Counted from the first letter of the stretch, positions 24,997 through 37,382 are shown. The stretch is 64,000 nucleotides of DNA from Mytilisepta virgata (GCA_028015205.1 CM051508.1:15642001-15706000), one strand, 5' to 3'. The notes: generated by a model not told the origin, from the letters alone. Made by a program: numbers and translations.

Positions 24997-25135
24997 TTCG
25001 TGCAAACTGAGAAAAATGCAACGTGCAGGCCAAATTTTTATTTTTCGTTCATTGTGAAGGACATTTTTATTTCTCGTTTGCATGTGTTCACCCCCCCCCC
25101 CCCATCCGTACGACCCACTTTAATTGATGTGAGAT
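24997..25135 (+). repeat. dispersed repeat, copy 1 (partner 57758-57890)
   Basis: Both copies read GTGCAAACTGAGAAAAATGC, AACGTG.AGGCCA, TTTTTCGTTCATTGTGAA and TACGACCC.CTTTAA in order. This copy has a run of about 14 C at 25091. Confidence 0.75.
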
Positions 25136-25194
25136 TTACAACACATTTTTTGTTTAAAGTAACATTTAAATATATAATTAGAAATACAAACAAA

Positions 25195-25232
25195 TAAATG
25201 AATGAATGAATGAATGAATGAATGAATGAATA
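25195..25232. repeat. (GAAT)n microsatellite
   Basis: About eight uninterrupted AATG units. Confidence 0.95.
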
Positions 25233-25318
25233 CTTTTTTTCAAAAACAGAATAAATTATCCAATGGTTATAAATCAAGCAAAAATAAAAAAAAAAACACA
25301 AAAAAACTCGCATGCAAT

Positions 25319-25398
25319 TAGTTTTTGTTAACCATTACTAGAAAATCTAAATGAAAACAGTTTTTGTTAACCATTACTAGAAAATCTAAATGAAAACA
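25319..25398 (+). repeat. exact tandem duplication, period 39 bp
   Basis: GTTTTTGTTAACCATTACTA and the following bases to ATGAAAACA appear twice, beginning at 25321 and 25360. Confidence 0.9.
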
Positions 25399-25653
25399 CT
25401 TATTACGCTTCTATAATATAATTAAACTTGCACAATTCATACAATGATATTTATTAATTTTAACAAGGGATTGACATTCTTGAAAAGAAGCCATTTAATT
25501 TTCACTTAAGTTGGTTATTTTTTACTTTTAAAGCAATCCCTGTAATGAAAAGCTTTCTAAACTTCTAGATTGCATGACAGGGATGTAAACAAGCGTTAAG
25601 TGCTGATTAAATAACAAAAAGACAATGACTTCGATGATTTTTCAAAGTCTTCG

Positions 25654-25673
25654 GTTTCCATGGTAACCAATCA
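25654..25673 (+). promoter_or_regulatory. RFX X-box with adjoining CCAAT box
   Basis: GTTTCCATGGTAAC at 25654-25667 fits the palindromic X-box consensus GTTNCCATGGNAAC bound by RFX factors, and it overlaps CCAATCA at 25667-25673, an NF-Y type CCAAT box. The pair lies about 107 bp upstream of an ATG whose short reading frame ends in a perfect GTAAG donor. X-boxes near start sites are typical of cilia genes in animals. The activity is inferred from sequence only. Confidence 0.5.
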
Positions 25674-25773
25674 AATCAGAATGTTAGCACTTTTTATGGT
25701 AATAGATTCCTTGTGTAACAAGACAAGAAGAGAGACGATTCACAACTTCTGTTCCTAATTGGATTGATCAGTT

Positions 25774-25795
25774 ATGGAAAATAATTTCTTTAAAG
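25774..25795 (+). CDS. candidate first coding exon (start codon to splice donor)
   Basis: ATG at 25774 opens a frame of seven codons (MENNFFK) plus one base, ending at GGTAAG (intron from 25796, phase 1). The support is the upstream X-box/CCAAT pair and the strong donor. The rest of the gene was not identified. A phase-compatible acceptor TTTTGTTTTTCAG ending at 32693 leads into 23 further codons and a stop at 32762-32764 (reading ..EARRKFKKIYTC..), but that would make a 30-residue protein and may be chance. The encoded sequence is too short for a family call. Confidence 0.35.
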
Positions 25796-25796
25796 G

Positions 25797-28700
25797 TAAG
25801 AATTTAAGTTAAGGGACAGGTGTAGGAAATGTTAAATTGTTACTTACAATTTGTCTTGTTTTCAAGACTGAAGATTTTGTTTGGGAGAGGGAGTGCCAAT
25901 GATGGTAATTATGAATTTAAATCTATAGGCACTGGTTTATTTACATGATTTATTTATTTATTTATTTATTTATTTATTATTAACAATATTATGAAATTTT
26001 TATTTGTTTATTCAATATTTTTATTATAAAATCAAGCCAGAACTAATTTGTACATGTAGTTGGTGTGAAGCATGGGAATGATGAGTTGTAACACGAAAAG
26101 CGTTTTGCCTAGGCAACAGCTATATTATGCATTGGTCAAAACAGCATTTTTTTCGGAATTTAGGGCAGCACTGCAGATAAAAACCTTCACTCCTGGATCG
26201 GCCCATTGATCGGAAGAAAAAGATGTTCGAACAATTCGGTATTTTCCACATGTATCCTCTTAGACCATTAAATTTTCCCTTCGTATTACAACACTTCTAT
26301 AATTTTTGTTTTTCAAGAAAAATAATTGAAAATTGTCATAATAGGGAAATAAAAAGTATACGTAGTGTCTGCATCAATTTTTAAAATAAAATTTACTTTA
26401 AAAATACTTTGTCCCATAAACGCTGAAAAAAAATATTTAAAAATTCAGATGTTTGACGGAGATAGATATGTATTTCTTAGACGGAATTGAATTGGAATAT
26501 AATCTGCCGTAATGACTGCGGGTAGATCAACGCAAAATAAATGTTTTGCTGTTTATCTTAGAGAAAGACAAAGCATGATATACAACAAAATTACCAAAGC
26601 TTGCAAAAGAATGTAGAATATAAAACCTATTTATAATGTGCTAAAAATCTATGCAACAAAGTCCCCGTTGGTATCACACCTTATTAGTCATTCCATCAGC
26701 TATGACATGATATGTAAATATTTTAAAATTGTATTACTAGTAGCATGAGTAGTGTACAACTTCGTCTGACTTGACCTTACCCGAATTTTGGCTATTTAAC
26801 TGTTGATCTTAAGTGTTTTTCTATTGATCAAAAGTGTTTTTCTTTTGTCTTCTTTAGGGATGGGGGGGGGGGGGAGGGGGAGGGTGGCTTTACGAACTTT
26901 TGATCACGAGCATACCTGATGAAGAACGCAAGGAAATTGATATCCTAGTTTGTAATAAATGTAAAAAATATCAATTAATCGTTTATTAAAAGGCTAATAG
27001 ACTTGAACTGACGAAGTCAAGGTTCGAATCTATACAAAAGGATTCATCAAAGCACCCAAAAGACGAAGTTTCTAAGTTCGACGAGTTTCACTTTCTCCCG
27101 TGTAAATCTTAAAGTTACCATTATATCTCCCTGTTACCTTTCAAATCTTTGAAATAGAAATACGTACCGTGTATTTCGCGCTTAAGATATAGAATATAAT
27201 GTGCATGTGAAGTCTCATGGTTAAAAATCGGTTAGTGGATTCTACATCTTGTAAAATATCGATATTTCACAGCTATATCGTAGCATGCAATTACCATTTA
27301 TAGTTACGGACACGAAAATAATATCTTGTAAAGTCTACTCGAGTCAAGACTCAGGTATACAAAACAGTATAAATTTTCCGGGAATTAATTAACTTGAGAA
27401 TGGCGTATAATTTGATATTTATATAAAAGGTATCATATGATTTCATCTTCTTTTTATCATTAATTAGCTTTATAATTACATTAATCTAATTTTACAGAAA
27501 AAGCACAATTATTAAAGTATATTACCATTTTAATTGTTTAAGCTATACAGGTCACTTAACATCGTACGCGAGTACTTTTTGGGGATTTTGTTTTATAGCT
27601 CAGACTAAAGGGCTGTTCATTGCATGATATGTGAATCATTTTGATGTTCAGTTTTGTTTTGTTTTTTGTTTAGATTTTTTGTTCTGTTTTGTTTTGTCGT
27701 CTTGTTTTTTGTTTGCTTGTTTGTTTGTTTCGTTCTTTCTTCCTGTTCAAATATTACCAAGAATACATTATACACGTATTCTGAATTCTTTCTTTCTTTC
27801 TTTCTTTAATACGGTATTTTCTATTAGTTCTGATAAGAAGTCTATCAATTGGCAAGGGATCAGTAATTAGGTTTATGAAGAATCGTTAGCCTATTCAATG
27901 ATTAATGATTTAATCATTTGCAAACTAATATAGTATATAGTAATCAACTTAACTGATATTATTCCTAGAAAACTCATGAATGACAAATCAATTCAGCTGA
28001 CACCGAGTGGACTTTCATTATAGAAATTCAAAAGCATCTGTCCTCAGCTGTCTCATTAAAAATTTTGGCGATCAAACTGTCACAATAATACTCGTACAGA
28101 ATTGTACTCGTTGAACAAGCGTGACACTGAGAATATCTCCGGAAAATTGTCATCTGTATATGGCTAGAGATATCAGCTACCATTAAAGAAAAGTTCCACA
28201 GGAAATGTTGGTACTAACAGTACTTGAAATAAGTAACCAATTAAAATATATGACACTTCATACATGATATATTTCTGCACTGCTGTGTCTAAAATAATAA
28301 TAAAACAAAAACAAAAACAAAAAAAAAAAAAAATAGATAGATAAAGGGATGAACATGAATAAACATAGCAGTTGGGTTGCTTTGATGGATTTGTATGTTA
28401 TTGTTGACCTTTCCTGTTATCCATATTGTTGATTATTTATAATTATAAAAAAGTAAATAAATAAATAAAAACAAGGCCCCGCATAAAGCAAAGATCCACT
28501 TTTTACAAAATTGTTTGCCATATATTCAATGTGTCTATACTTCTAGTGGCATAAAACACATTAGAATTATAAATTTATGTTACTTTTAAGTGAAGACTTG
28601 GTGAACTTACAGAGAATAACAAGTGGTTTTACAGTTTTCAACATCAACCCGCAGTCCATTATCTGTAAATTCAGATATTTCAGTTGTTTTAGCTTTTGAA

Positions 28701-30297
28701 CAATGCGACAATGATTTGGCAACCCTTGACAGGTTGCTTTCCCGAGGGTTGCCAAATTTAAATGTCTACCTCAAATTAGGGCCGTAATTGTATATTGTTG
28801 AGTTCAAAAGTTTCAAATGCTACTTGTTTGTTGCGATTGGATGTTTTTATCCCGATTTCAAAATTTTGGCCGTCGCTCAGATGTCAGTCCTTTGTTACTG
28901 TTAAACTGTTTTGCATGCGTTTTCTTCAGCAAGTTTTTACATCAAAACAAGGGAGTGATCTTTGGAAAATAGATTTTAGCCGAATCAATAGGCCCGGACC
29001 CCAACCCCATTTTGGGAAAAAGCACAAACAACCAATTTGTTAAATATATAAAATTATTTGATTCCAGGTGAGGTTCAATCATGTTCCGTTTTTACCATAT
29101 TTTGGAGCTTGCCTATTCAAATTCCTCTTTTTGGCCCCTTCTTAAGATCAATTGTTGGTGAAATCCGCTACATCTTTCATGTTTATAACGAAGCATTTAT
29201 ATGCAATCACTAGAAAAATAAGGGAATCGTTCAATAACAAGCAAAATAGAATATAATCAGCTTTTCACAGTTCACCATAATTGTTTTGCGGTGGTATTAT
29301 ATGATTGTAAAAAACAGTTTTATTGCTGATTAACAGAAATAACAAAGAATTACACATTTAATGACATCTTTTATTGAGATGTAACATATTTTAACACATG
29401 CAATATTCAGAGCCGGAGATAAGCTGCGTATTTAACAAATAGTTCATGACACTGAGGGTCATATGGCAGTTTATCATCCTTCCCTGCGATTCTATCAGCT
29501 TATTGAGCAGCTCCGTAAAATTCGTATCAAGAAGCGCGTGCGCTGAGCAGGAGTTATCAACAGTCAGCAGGCATTATCAACAAATTCTCCCAACGTTTGG
29601 CAGCTTAGAACTTATTAAATAACTTTCAAAATTGCAAAATATTAATAAATATATCAAGATCTGGTGTTCATTTTTTATATTATGGCGTTTTATTTAAATG
29701 AATGATGAAGAAATTTATAAAAGTGACATCAACAAAATGTGTCTTTCCTCGATGCTGATAATGTCTGCTGGGACTTCTTTTCGCTCTTTCCATTGCATTT
29801 CATTATTTGCGATTAAAACAATTTATTAAATGTACGCTTTATATTTTCATAGCCATATTTTCGCCTGAATTAGTACTAATACAACTAAATGATGTTTAAA
29901 TATGTAGTATCCTTGGTTAAAGTTGAATGATTATTTTATGTTGCGCATATTTAAGTCAGACGTTGTTTCACGAATGGAGACGGACTATGACGTCACGAGG
30001 TTGCAAGTTTGAAAGCGGGTTCTTTAGTTTCCCGGAAAATCATGAACAAAGATTTCCAGACTGATTTTCTTTTAAAAAAATGAAAATACACTCTAATGTA
30101 TGTATTTATATCGTTTATAAGATATTTTACATGAACATTCAGGACATATATATACTTATTGGTATGGTAAACAACGTACGTGTTGTTGTCGTTGGGATGA
30201 AGAATCCATACTTTTCCCGCGATAATTTGGGAGAATTTAGAAAGTTTACAAATATTTACGTTTCAGATTAGTAATTAAGATGATAAAATTATCATTT
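25797..30297. other. non-coding stretch, possibly intron of the 25774 gene
   Basis: It holds low-complexity (TTTA)n at 25947-25978, a G-rich tract at about 26860-26882, TTTG- and CTTT-rich runs near 27650-27810, and an A-rich run at 28305-28335. The ORFs here (for example 27631-27870) are low complexity. No exon could be supported. Confidence 0.4.
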
Positions 30298-30674
30298 GCA
30301 TTTTGACAGCTAGATATCGTAAAATATCATCCCGCTCGACAGAATATGAAGACTTGGGTCTCGTTCGCTACGCTCACTCGTCCCAAACTTCATATTTTGG
30401 CTCACGGGATGATATTTTACGATATCTAGCTGTCAAAATGCAGATAATATATACATATGGACCGGTTGGTCGCCCGACAAAAATTATACGGACCGAAGCG
30501 AAGCTGAGGTCCATATAATTTTTGGAGGGCGACCAACCGGTCCATATACCCGAAGTGTCATGAACTAATTGTTATATTATACTTTTCTGTGATTTAATCG
30601 AATTTAATCGATTTTCAAAAACGAGGGGGTCCATATAATGTACAGCCGGTCCATATAGCATTATATGGACCGGC
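30298..30674. repeat. cluster of three palindromes (fold-back sequences)
   Basis: First, 30298-30441 has perfect 37-bp arms (left arm begins GCATTTTGACAGCTAGATAT). Second, 30455-30547 has arms ATATGGACCGGTTGGTCGCC and its reverse complement. Third, 30645-30674 has 13-bp arms GCCGGTCCATATA around GCAT. The second and third share GGTCCATATA. The centre of the first, CTCGTTCGCTACGCTCACTC, recurs at the centre of the hairpin at 37024-37125. No ORF of note. Confidence 0.85.
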
Positions 30675-30908
30675 GTAGACACATAGAGTAGTAAAAATGT
30701 AAAAGTGTAATATTAGCTGATAAATAGGTACGATACGCATGAGATATTTTTTTTGAAGTTGATTATACGCAAGTTACGTAACAGCTACGCAAATTTTCGA
30801 ACATTTTTGGTCATAGGTTATAAAAACCATTTCCACGAATGATTACAATGGTCCGGACACCCCGATGGAAACAGTTTCTTCTTTTTATTAGCCAAAATGC
30901 AGGCCTTC

Positions 30909-31248
30909 TCATCTCTCTCGTGCATGACAAAGGATCATGTCATCATGTTGTCATTATTCTGTTTTATTTTTAAATCCAAGAATGTGATTCGCTGTAATAT
31001 CATTTCCTTTCTTTAATTTCTTTGATTCTGGTTAATTATACGTACAGTGTATATAAGAGAATGGGTGCAAAATCCGCTCTGAACTGATCTTAAATCTCTT
31101 GCATAGCCATATTAGTCCGGAACAAGTTTCTCAACGATCATTCAATGGTCTAAATGGTCGAATCACATTCCTCAAATTTTAAAATTACATGTACTCAGCA
31201 TTTTGTAAGAATTTAACCATAAGCAACTGTTATGAATTAGAGAGATAT
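30909..31248 (-). mobile_element. MITE family M1, minus-strand copy
   Basis: The reverse complement aligns along its length with 32921-33283 and 35981-36354: ATCTCTCTAATTCATAACA.., GAATGTGATTCGA.., ATGGCTATG.AAGAGATT, then AGCGAATCACATTCTTGGAT. Its far end reads TCATCTCTCTCGTGCATGAC, matching the inverted terminus of the family. Confidence 0.7.
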
Positions 31249-31488
31249 TTGGTCGTGAAAGTCAGAAATCAGTTTTCTATTGCATGCTTGTATAGATTCC
31301 CTATCCTTGTCTTATTTGATGGCAATAACGGAATTTATACGAGTTTTGCTAATTTAACACGCCAGACACTTGTTAGTAAACTTAAAAATCAATTGATTAA
31401 ATTACAGCAATTGCCTTCTTAGAATTTTTTTTGGAGGTCAAATATCATAAATGGTTTGAGGTTATTAATGTCATGAATGCAAACATTA

Positions 31489-31735
31489 TCGGGGGCCGAG
31501 TGGTCTAGGTAGTTCGTCATCACTACAAATGATCACTAGAGGATGCGAGTTCGAAGCTCACCTCTGGCGGGATGTGTTCGACAAGGATTGCCAATTTTCC
31601 TGCCGAAGGTCGTTGGTTCTCTCCGGGTTCTCCGGCTTCCTCCACCAATAAAAACTGGCCATCGCGAAAAACCAATGCGCTGAAAACGGTGTAAAACTCG
31701 AACTAAACTAAACTAAACCAAACTAACATTACTTA
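31489..31735 (+). mobile_element. tRNA-derived SINE, nearly full length
   Basis: The head GGGCCGAGTGGTCTAGGTAG (A-box region of a Leu/Ser-type tRNA) and GAGTTCGAAGCTC (B-box region) are followed by the body shared with 52853-53125: GACAAGGATTGCCAATTTTC, CCGAAGGTCG, TTCTCCGGCTTCCTCCACC and AATAAAAACTGGCC, ending in AACTAAACT repeats. AACATTA occurs on both sides, a weak target-duplication candidate. It is not a functional tRNA gene: the acceptor and 3' half do not close a cloverleaf. Confidence 0.85.
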
Positions 31736-32920
31736 TGCCTCTGAACATACAAAATACAGCTTGCCTATGTGAACTACCCCGAAAACGACCAACGAAAATG
31801 AATTGACTAAAATTGATGCAAGATATCGGCCTGATAATTTCATGATAATTGTCAAAAGGCCGTTTTTTATGGTAGTTGTTAAATCCAGAACAAGGCTGCA
31901 AACTGGTCTATACCAACTGTTATAAGTATATTATTACTGTTCTTCATTTTGTAGTAGTACTGAGGCCCTTAAAAAGGAGAAAAATGTCACTTCTCACTGA
32001 AAATTCGAAGCGGTCCCTATGATCATGTTAAGCGGAATTCATTATCTAATGAATAGTTTATGAAACAAATTTTGATATGCAAATTTCGTCGATTTATGAC
32101 TCATAAGTTGTGCTAAAGGCCTATAATGATGTAAACCAAAACACTAAATGTCAATTAGGTCACAATAATAAACAGATTTTTATAGCGGGGGGGGGGGGGG
32201 GGGGGGGTACAAAAAAGAAATTTAAAGGTAATCTCTAAAATTTTGCCGCACTTAAAATATTGTTAAAAAAACAGGACTATAAATTGTATATATTTTAAAA
32301 TAATATATTTGGATTACATTCGCACAGATGAAGAAATTCCCAGGAACAAAAAATCACTTCATTGCAACTTCCCAATAAGAATCAAATTGTTATTTCCTTG
32401 GTAAATATGTTAAACAAATTCAAATTACTCTGTAATCAAACGTTTGACTTATTGACAAGCAATTTGAAAAATCACAAATAATAAATGGAAATGAAAGCTC
32501 TTACAGAAAATGCGTGCGAAAAATGAATTATTCTTTATCAATTCTATTGAGGTTACGTAATTTTTTATTATATTCCCATATGCCTTTATTTACCGAAGAT
32601 TTAATATAAATATCTACGGAAATAACGTTTAACACTTAATCAACAAGTCGAGAACAATCAATAATATTTTCATCTTAACATTTTGTTTTTCAGCGGAGGC
32701 AAGGAGGAAGTTTAAGAAAATATATACATGTACTACAAAATCGTGTCAAAAAGTCAAGAATTAAATAATAATACGGGTGCTAGTAATTGTGGATTTGAGG
32801 TTGATATGAAAATAAAATAACATGATCTGATGTCACTTTCCTAATTGTCTCTCCCAGCCTATTCGGAAAGTAAAATGCTTACCAAGTAGGTGAGAGGCAC
32901 ACACAATCACGCCCACTTAA
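31736..32920. other. non-coding; 21-G homopolymer at 32187-32207
   Basis: No gene supported. The uninterrupted G21 tract is one of the longest of many poly-G/poly-C runs in this AT-rich window. Confidence 0.5.
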
Positions 32921-33283
32921 TTATCTCTCTCATTCATAACAATTGGTTATATTTAAATTTTTACAATGTAGTAAGTAATTTCAAAATTTCGGGAAATGTG
33001 ATTCGATTAAATAGTTCCCGTTTGATGTGTGGTTATTACCCCAATTAGATATAGATACAATATCGGTTGAAAAAACTGTTCCGAACTATTATTGGTCATA
33101 TTTATGAAAGAGATTGACACTTATTTGTAGAGCTGATGTTGCAGCTATACTAGTATTTAATATATTAATTCGAATTAAACAATCAAAATAATACTACAGC
33201 GAATCACATTCTTGGATTTTTTAAATAAAAGGTAATAATGAAAAAAAATTATCATTATCAATTGATATGTATGCGAGAGATAA
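32921..33283 (+). mobile_element. MITE family M1, plus-strand copy
   Basis: Begins TTATCTCTCTCATTCATAAC and ends GTATGCGAGAGATAA, so the ends are inverted over about 20 bp with mismatches. The interior matches 35981-36354 and the reverse of 30909-31248 (AATGTGATTCGAT, TTACCCCAATTAG, GCAGCTATACT.GTA, ATTCTTGGATTTTTTAAA). Confidence 0.75.
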
Positions 33284-34609
33284 GCAGACGTGTTAATTTT
33301 TTTTCTTGGATGAGAATTTATCTTGTGTGTCTTAACGTCAGATTACAGATCATATACATTCAAAACACTTATGACATTTACATACATGCCATGCTCCGGA
33401 TTTCTCCCGGAACCCTCGAAAATTTTACCCCATTACCGGGGTTCCGGTTGGACTGTAATATTCTCCGGGATTTCTAAATTTCCCAGTGATTTTTTCAGTG
33501 CTTATACTTATAATAATGTAAGATAGACAAAATCCCTTCTCTTAATGAAGACACCAATTCAGAAGTCACCACGAGGTCTTCATCACAGTAGATACCCACA
33601 TGTATTTACATCCTGTGTTTTCATTACTGTTGTTCCAGTCAAAGCATCAGGAATTAAGATAATATTTTACATCAAAATAAAGTAATATTCTTAAACATTT
33701 ATTCACATTTTCGCACTCTGGAAACAACTAGCTTTCAAATACATTAAAATCGTTTTCGGCCTGGGGCTTGAGCGGTTCCCAGGCCCCTTGCCGATTTTAT
33801 CAGGGATTCTAGCAAAAATATGTTGGCAAGTATGCATTTAGATGTATTTTACGACCCAAACGGAATAATTGGCTAATTGTTCCGTTTGTCCTGAAATGAG
33901 ATATATTGGTTATTGTCCCTGAATTACGTAACAGAAGCTTAATGGATATATATGTGATTATTTGTATGAAACTGTCTTAAGCTTCAAATCTGTGACATGT
34001 ATAACTCTTTGATTATAAGCTATTGACAAAACAAGCGATAAATTATACAGTGACTTATGGTGGTACCTAACACTACAGGGAGATAACTCTGTAAAATCAG
34101 CTAAACGTTTTAATAACGTTGTGTTGTTAATGGAATGTTAAGCTTTTCAATGATCAATATTAGTGTTTGTCAAACTGCTATACAATCAGTGTAATTTTTC
34201 TGATGAATTGGTTGGTTCAAATGTTTTGAAATTTTAAAATTTTTGTCAATGGGTCAAAGTAAATACTTTGTCAAAATTTTATGAAAATTAAACGAGCCAA
34301 ATTAATTTTAGTGAAAGTGTTGGGTACCACCTTAATAGTGGTAATTGGTCTTTATTTGACGAAAATCTGATTTTTGAGATATGTTTAAATTAACTTTGAC
34401 ACATCTAAGCATCGAGTATGGCAAATCGTAGGCTATTATGTAACTAAAAATATACATGATAATTATTGTTTCCTATACGTCTTGTTTTAGATTTGCAAAT
34501 AACAAAATCTGAGGGTTTTTTGCGGAAAATCATACTCCGCACCACAAATTTATTATATATACCTCATTTCTTAACAGATTTTTATAGATTTTTCACCATT
34601 TCACATTAT
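33284..34609. other. non-coding, nothing firm
   Basis: Short ORFs at 33238-33477 and 33323-33526 have no support. GGCCTGGG..CCCAGGCC near 33760-33785 is a small inverted repeat. AGGGAGATAACTCT at about 34078 is a motif found in mollusc repeats. Confidence 0.4.
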
Positions 34610-34815
34610 TTCCTGTCTTGTTCTATTTTGTTTAGTTTGTGATACATTTTTTATTCTTTTAGTTATACATATATCCTTGTGTTGTGTTATTTGTTTTTTT
34701 TTGTGTTCCATTATCATGACTTTGTCTTTTCCTTGAAGTTCGAGTTTGTGGACTTTTCCCACCGTTTTGTCGCTTCGGTACTCTTTTGCCGGTATTTATC
34801 TGAGAATTCAATGTA
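34610..34815 (+). repeat. dispersed repeat, copy 1 (partner 53995-54170)
   Basis: Shared blocks are CTGTCTTGTTC, TTTATTCTTTTAGTTATACAT, TTGTGGACTTTTCCCAC and TTGTCG.TTCGGT..TCTTTTGCCG in the same order. Confidence 0.7.
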
Positions 34816-35258
34816 TGTTTTTTTTAATAATTGGGGTATGTTTCTCTGGTAACCATTGATTTAATTACAGTGGATTAATTTGGTTACACAATTTCCCTAT
34901 AAATTCTAAATACGTACGTAAATGTGTCAGATCATAAATTTTATGTGTGATTAAACATGTTAAACTTTTGCCTCATTATATCAGCAGCACTTATAAATAT
35001 TTCAGAATGAACGAAGAAACTAAAGAAAATTCTCAGATCAATGGTAAAACAAATCTATAAAATTTTTTGAAAAATTGTTATTTTACATAGAAATTAATGC
35101 ATAGGAGAATTCGGAATTTCCCAATTTTCGATTTATTTTCCGTGTTTTTCTAATTTTATTGTTCATGTTAGGATAAAAAAAGTTTTTATTACATCCTAAT
35201 AAGGATTTTGAAAAAAAACATCTTTAACAAAGTGTTACAATAATTAGAACCATTTATG

Positions 35259-35914
35259 AGACAGGTTTTCGAAAGTATCGTAAGATTGATAAGTAAGACA
35301 TATCGTATGACACTACTTGCGAAAAAGTTGAGTTATGATGGTCTTAAGACCTATCGTATGATATAAAACAAAGGTATCCTAAGACAATCATAGTTACGAC
35401 GATCGTATGACCATTGCAAGTCAGTAATGACAAATAATGAAATTTTACATGATTGAACAAAGTATGCAATTTCATTAAAAATGGTACATGTAACTAAAAG
35501 AAGAACAAATTTAAAAAGAAAGTTTAATTAATTTAAATTTAAAAAATAGCATTAAAATGATTAATGCATACACGTTTACTGTACATGTGTAACATGCATG
35601 TACATGGAAATTCATTATGGAATGTGACAATCTATTGACATGGATCAATAAAACCATTGTAAAAGTTTATCGGTCTACTCTATTTTAATATGAATAAGAA
35701 CGTTTTTATGTTGCATTAACTATCATAGCTTTTACTTTACTTGCGATCACCATAAGACCATCTTACGACACCTTCTTTGGTGTCGTAACTTTGTGACAGA
35801 TTTTGTGACATGACGCAAGTTGCGACCCTTTCGAAAACATATTTTATGACTGCCACACGTCGTAAGACCATCTTACGAAATGTTGTAGTCATAAGACATC
35901 TTCGAAACCTGGCC
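35259..35914. mobile_element. about 655-bp TIR element
   Basis: The left end GAGACAGGTTTTCGAAAGTA and right end (reverse complement GGCCAGGTTTCGAAGATGTC) are imperfect inverted repeats. Both halves are rich in TCGTAAGA/TCTTACGA and TATCGTATGA motifs, and an inner palindrome TTACGACACC..GGTGTCGTAA lies at about 35763-35790. Target duplication not identified. The ORFs on both strands near 35737-35992 come from the repeat. Confidence 0.5.
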
Positions 35915-35980
35915 CATCTTTTAATATTTTTGCACAAAATTAAAGATGGGGTAAGTTTTCTTGAACTTTTACACAGTCAC

Positions 35981-36354
35981 TTATCTCTCTAATTCATAAC
36001 AATTGGTTCTGGTTAAGTTTTAATAATATTCTGAGTAATTTAAAAAAAAATGGAATGTGATTCGATGCAATAGACCCTGTTTGGTGTATATTTGTGTATT
36101 ACCCCATTTAGCTACAAACACATACATGTATGGTTGAAAAATGTGTTCTGAACAAATTTTGGCTATGAAAGAGATTGTAAATATAAGTTCAAAGCGTATT
36201 TTGCAGCTATACTCGTATGTAATTAGCTAAAATTAAACAAACACACTAAGGAAATAATATTATGATATCGAATGATATTCCTGGATTTTTTTTTAAACAA
36301 AACAGAATAATGTGAACAGATAACTTTATCACTTGTTATGCATGGGAGAGATAA
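35981..36354 (+). mobile_element. MITE family M1, plus-strand copy
   Basis: Starts TTATCTCTCTAATTCATAAC and ends GTTATGCATGGGAGAGATAA; the ends are inverted over about 22 bp (TTATCTCTCCCATGCATAAC as reverse complement). The interior aligns with the copies at 32921 and 30909 (minus). Confidence 0.75.
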
Positions 36355-36374
36355 GCCGTAGTGTTTTAGGTATA

Positions 36375-36621
36375 TGTAAAACCTCGTTATTATGTCCCTC
36401 CTTTTATTTGCCAAATGGATAAAACCAGATGATTCTCAACATCTGACAAATATTCAGAAACATGACCAGTGAACATCCTTAAGTCAACTGCTAGTTTTTA
36501 ACACTGACCTGATTGATTTCTGCCAATTTTGCTTTTAACTTCGTTAGCAATCTATCGCCTAATCCCTTTTAACGCCAAAACTTGGGTGGACAAATGGAGG
36601 CGGAATAACGAGGTTTTACTG
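36375..36621. mobile_element. about 247-bp Tigger/pogo-like MITE
   Basis: Inverted ends: GTAAAACCTCGTTATTATGT at the left, and CAGTAAAACCTCGTTATTCC as the reverse complement of the right end (..GGAATAACGAGGTTTTACTG). TA precedes the left end. Ends beginning CAGT.AAACCTCGTTA with TA targets are typical of pogo/Tigger-derived MITEs. The first bases of the left end have drifted. Confidence 0.65.
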
Positions 36622-37023
36622 TTTATGTAAAATCACTACTGTGTTGCATTTCATTGGTTGAGTAGTATATTATAGAGAAGCATAAACAGTCTGAATAGCT
36701 GTCGTTTATCTTATTATTGTTATTTGTTTATTATATAGCGATAAAAGTGTTTATCGTATTTCCCTATGGCTATATCGACCTGCTGAGGCCTTCAGAATTT
36801 CCCGTATTTCGTCACTGTGACGTCGTTAAGAGTTGACCCGACCCTAATATGAGGTGACCCGAATATATCAGCAACGTCATAATGTTTGACCCAACGTTGA
36901 CCCGAATATATCAGGAAAACATCCGGTTATAGGCGGATGGCCATTGAAAAGTAAGAAATTCCATTAAGATTGCTAGTTAACAATACGATAAATTTATCAT
37001 CAAGTTTTCTTCAAACAAATATT

Positions 37024-37125
37024 GTAAAATATAAGCCGCTCGACACAATATGAAGCTTTTTGGCTCGTTCGCTACGCTCACTCGCCGAAAAAGCTTCACA
37101 TTGTGTCTCGCGGCTGATATTTTAC
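37024..37125. repeat. 102-bp imperfect hairpin
   Basis: The arms GTAAAATATAAGCCGCTCGA.. and the reverse complement of ..TCGCGGCTGATATTTTAC pair with few mismatches around CTCGTTCGCTACGCTCACTC. The outer arm resembles the inner arm of the 30298 palindrome and also 49396-49412, so this is a dispersed family. Confidence 0.75.
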
Positions 37126-37382
37126 GATATACGTTTGCAGAAAACCTGATAATATATACTTATTGTATAACAACGTAATATTTCCTGTAGAACGTAACCA
37201 AAAAATAGCGTGCAATATTCGCCGATATTGCAAGGAGAGCAATATTACATTGTAAGGACGTCTTTGATAGTTTTTCGGGTTATTTCCAGGATCTGGGTGA
37301 TGTTGCCATATATATTGCGTGAAATAGGGATATATTGTCCCTCGTAGAATATTATATTGCACTCGCAAGCTCGTGCAATATT

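Noticed and set aside
23745..25057. Many 60-80-codon ORFs on both strands with similar peptides
   Set aside because: They come from the 166-bp satellite read in several frames. No splice framing or conserved start.
31489..31560. Leu/Ser-type tRNA gene
   Set aside because: A- and B-box regions are present but the acceptor stem does not close, and the sequence continues into the SINE body shared with three other copies.
35737..35992. Overlapping ORFs on both strands
   Set aside because: They sit in the arm of the 35259-35914 TIR element and reflect repeated TCTTACGA motifs.
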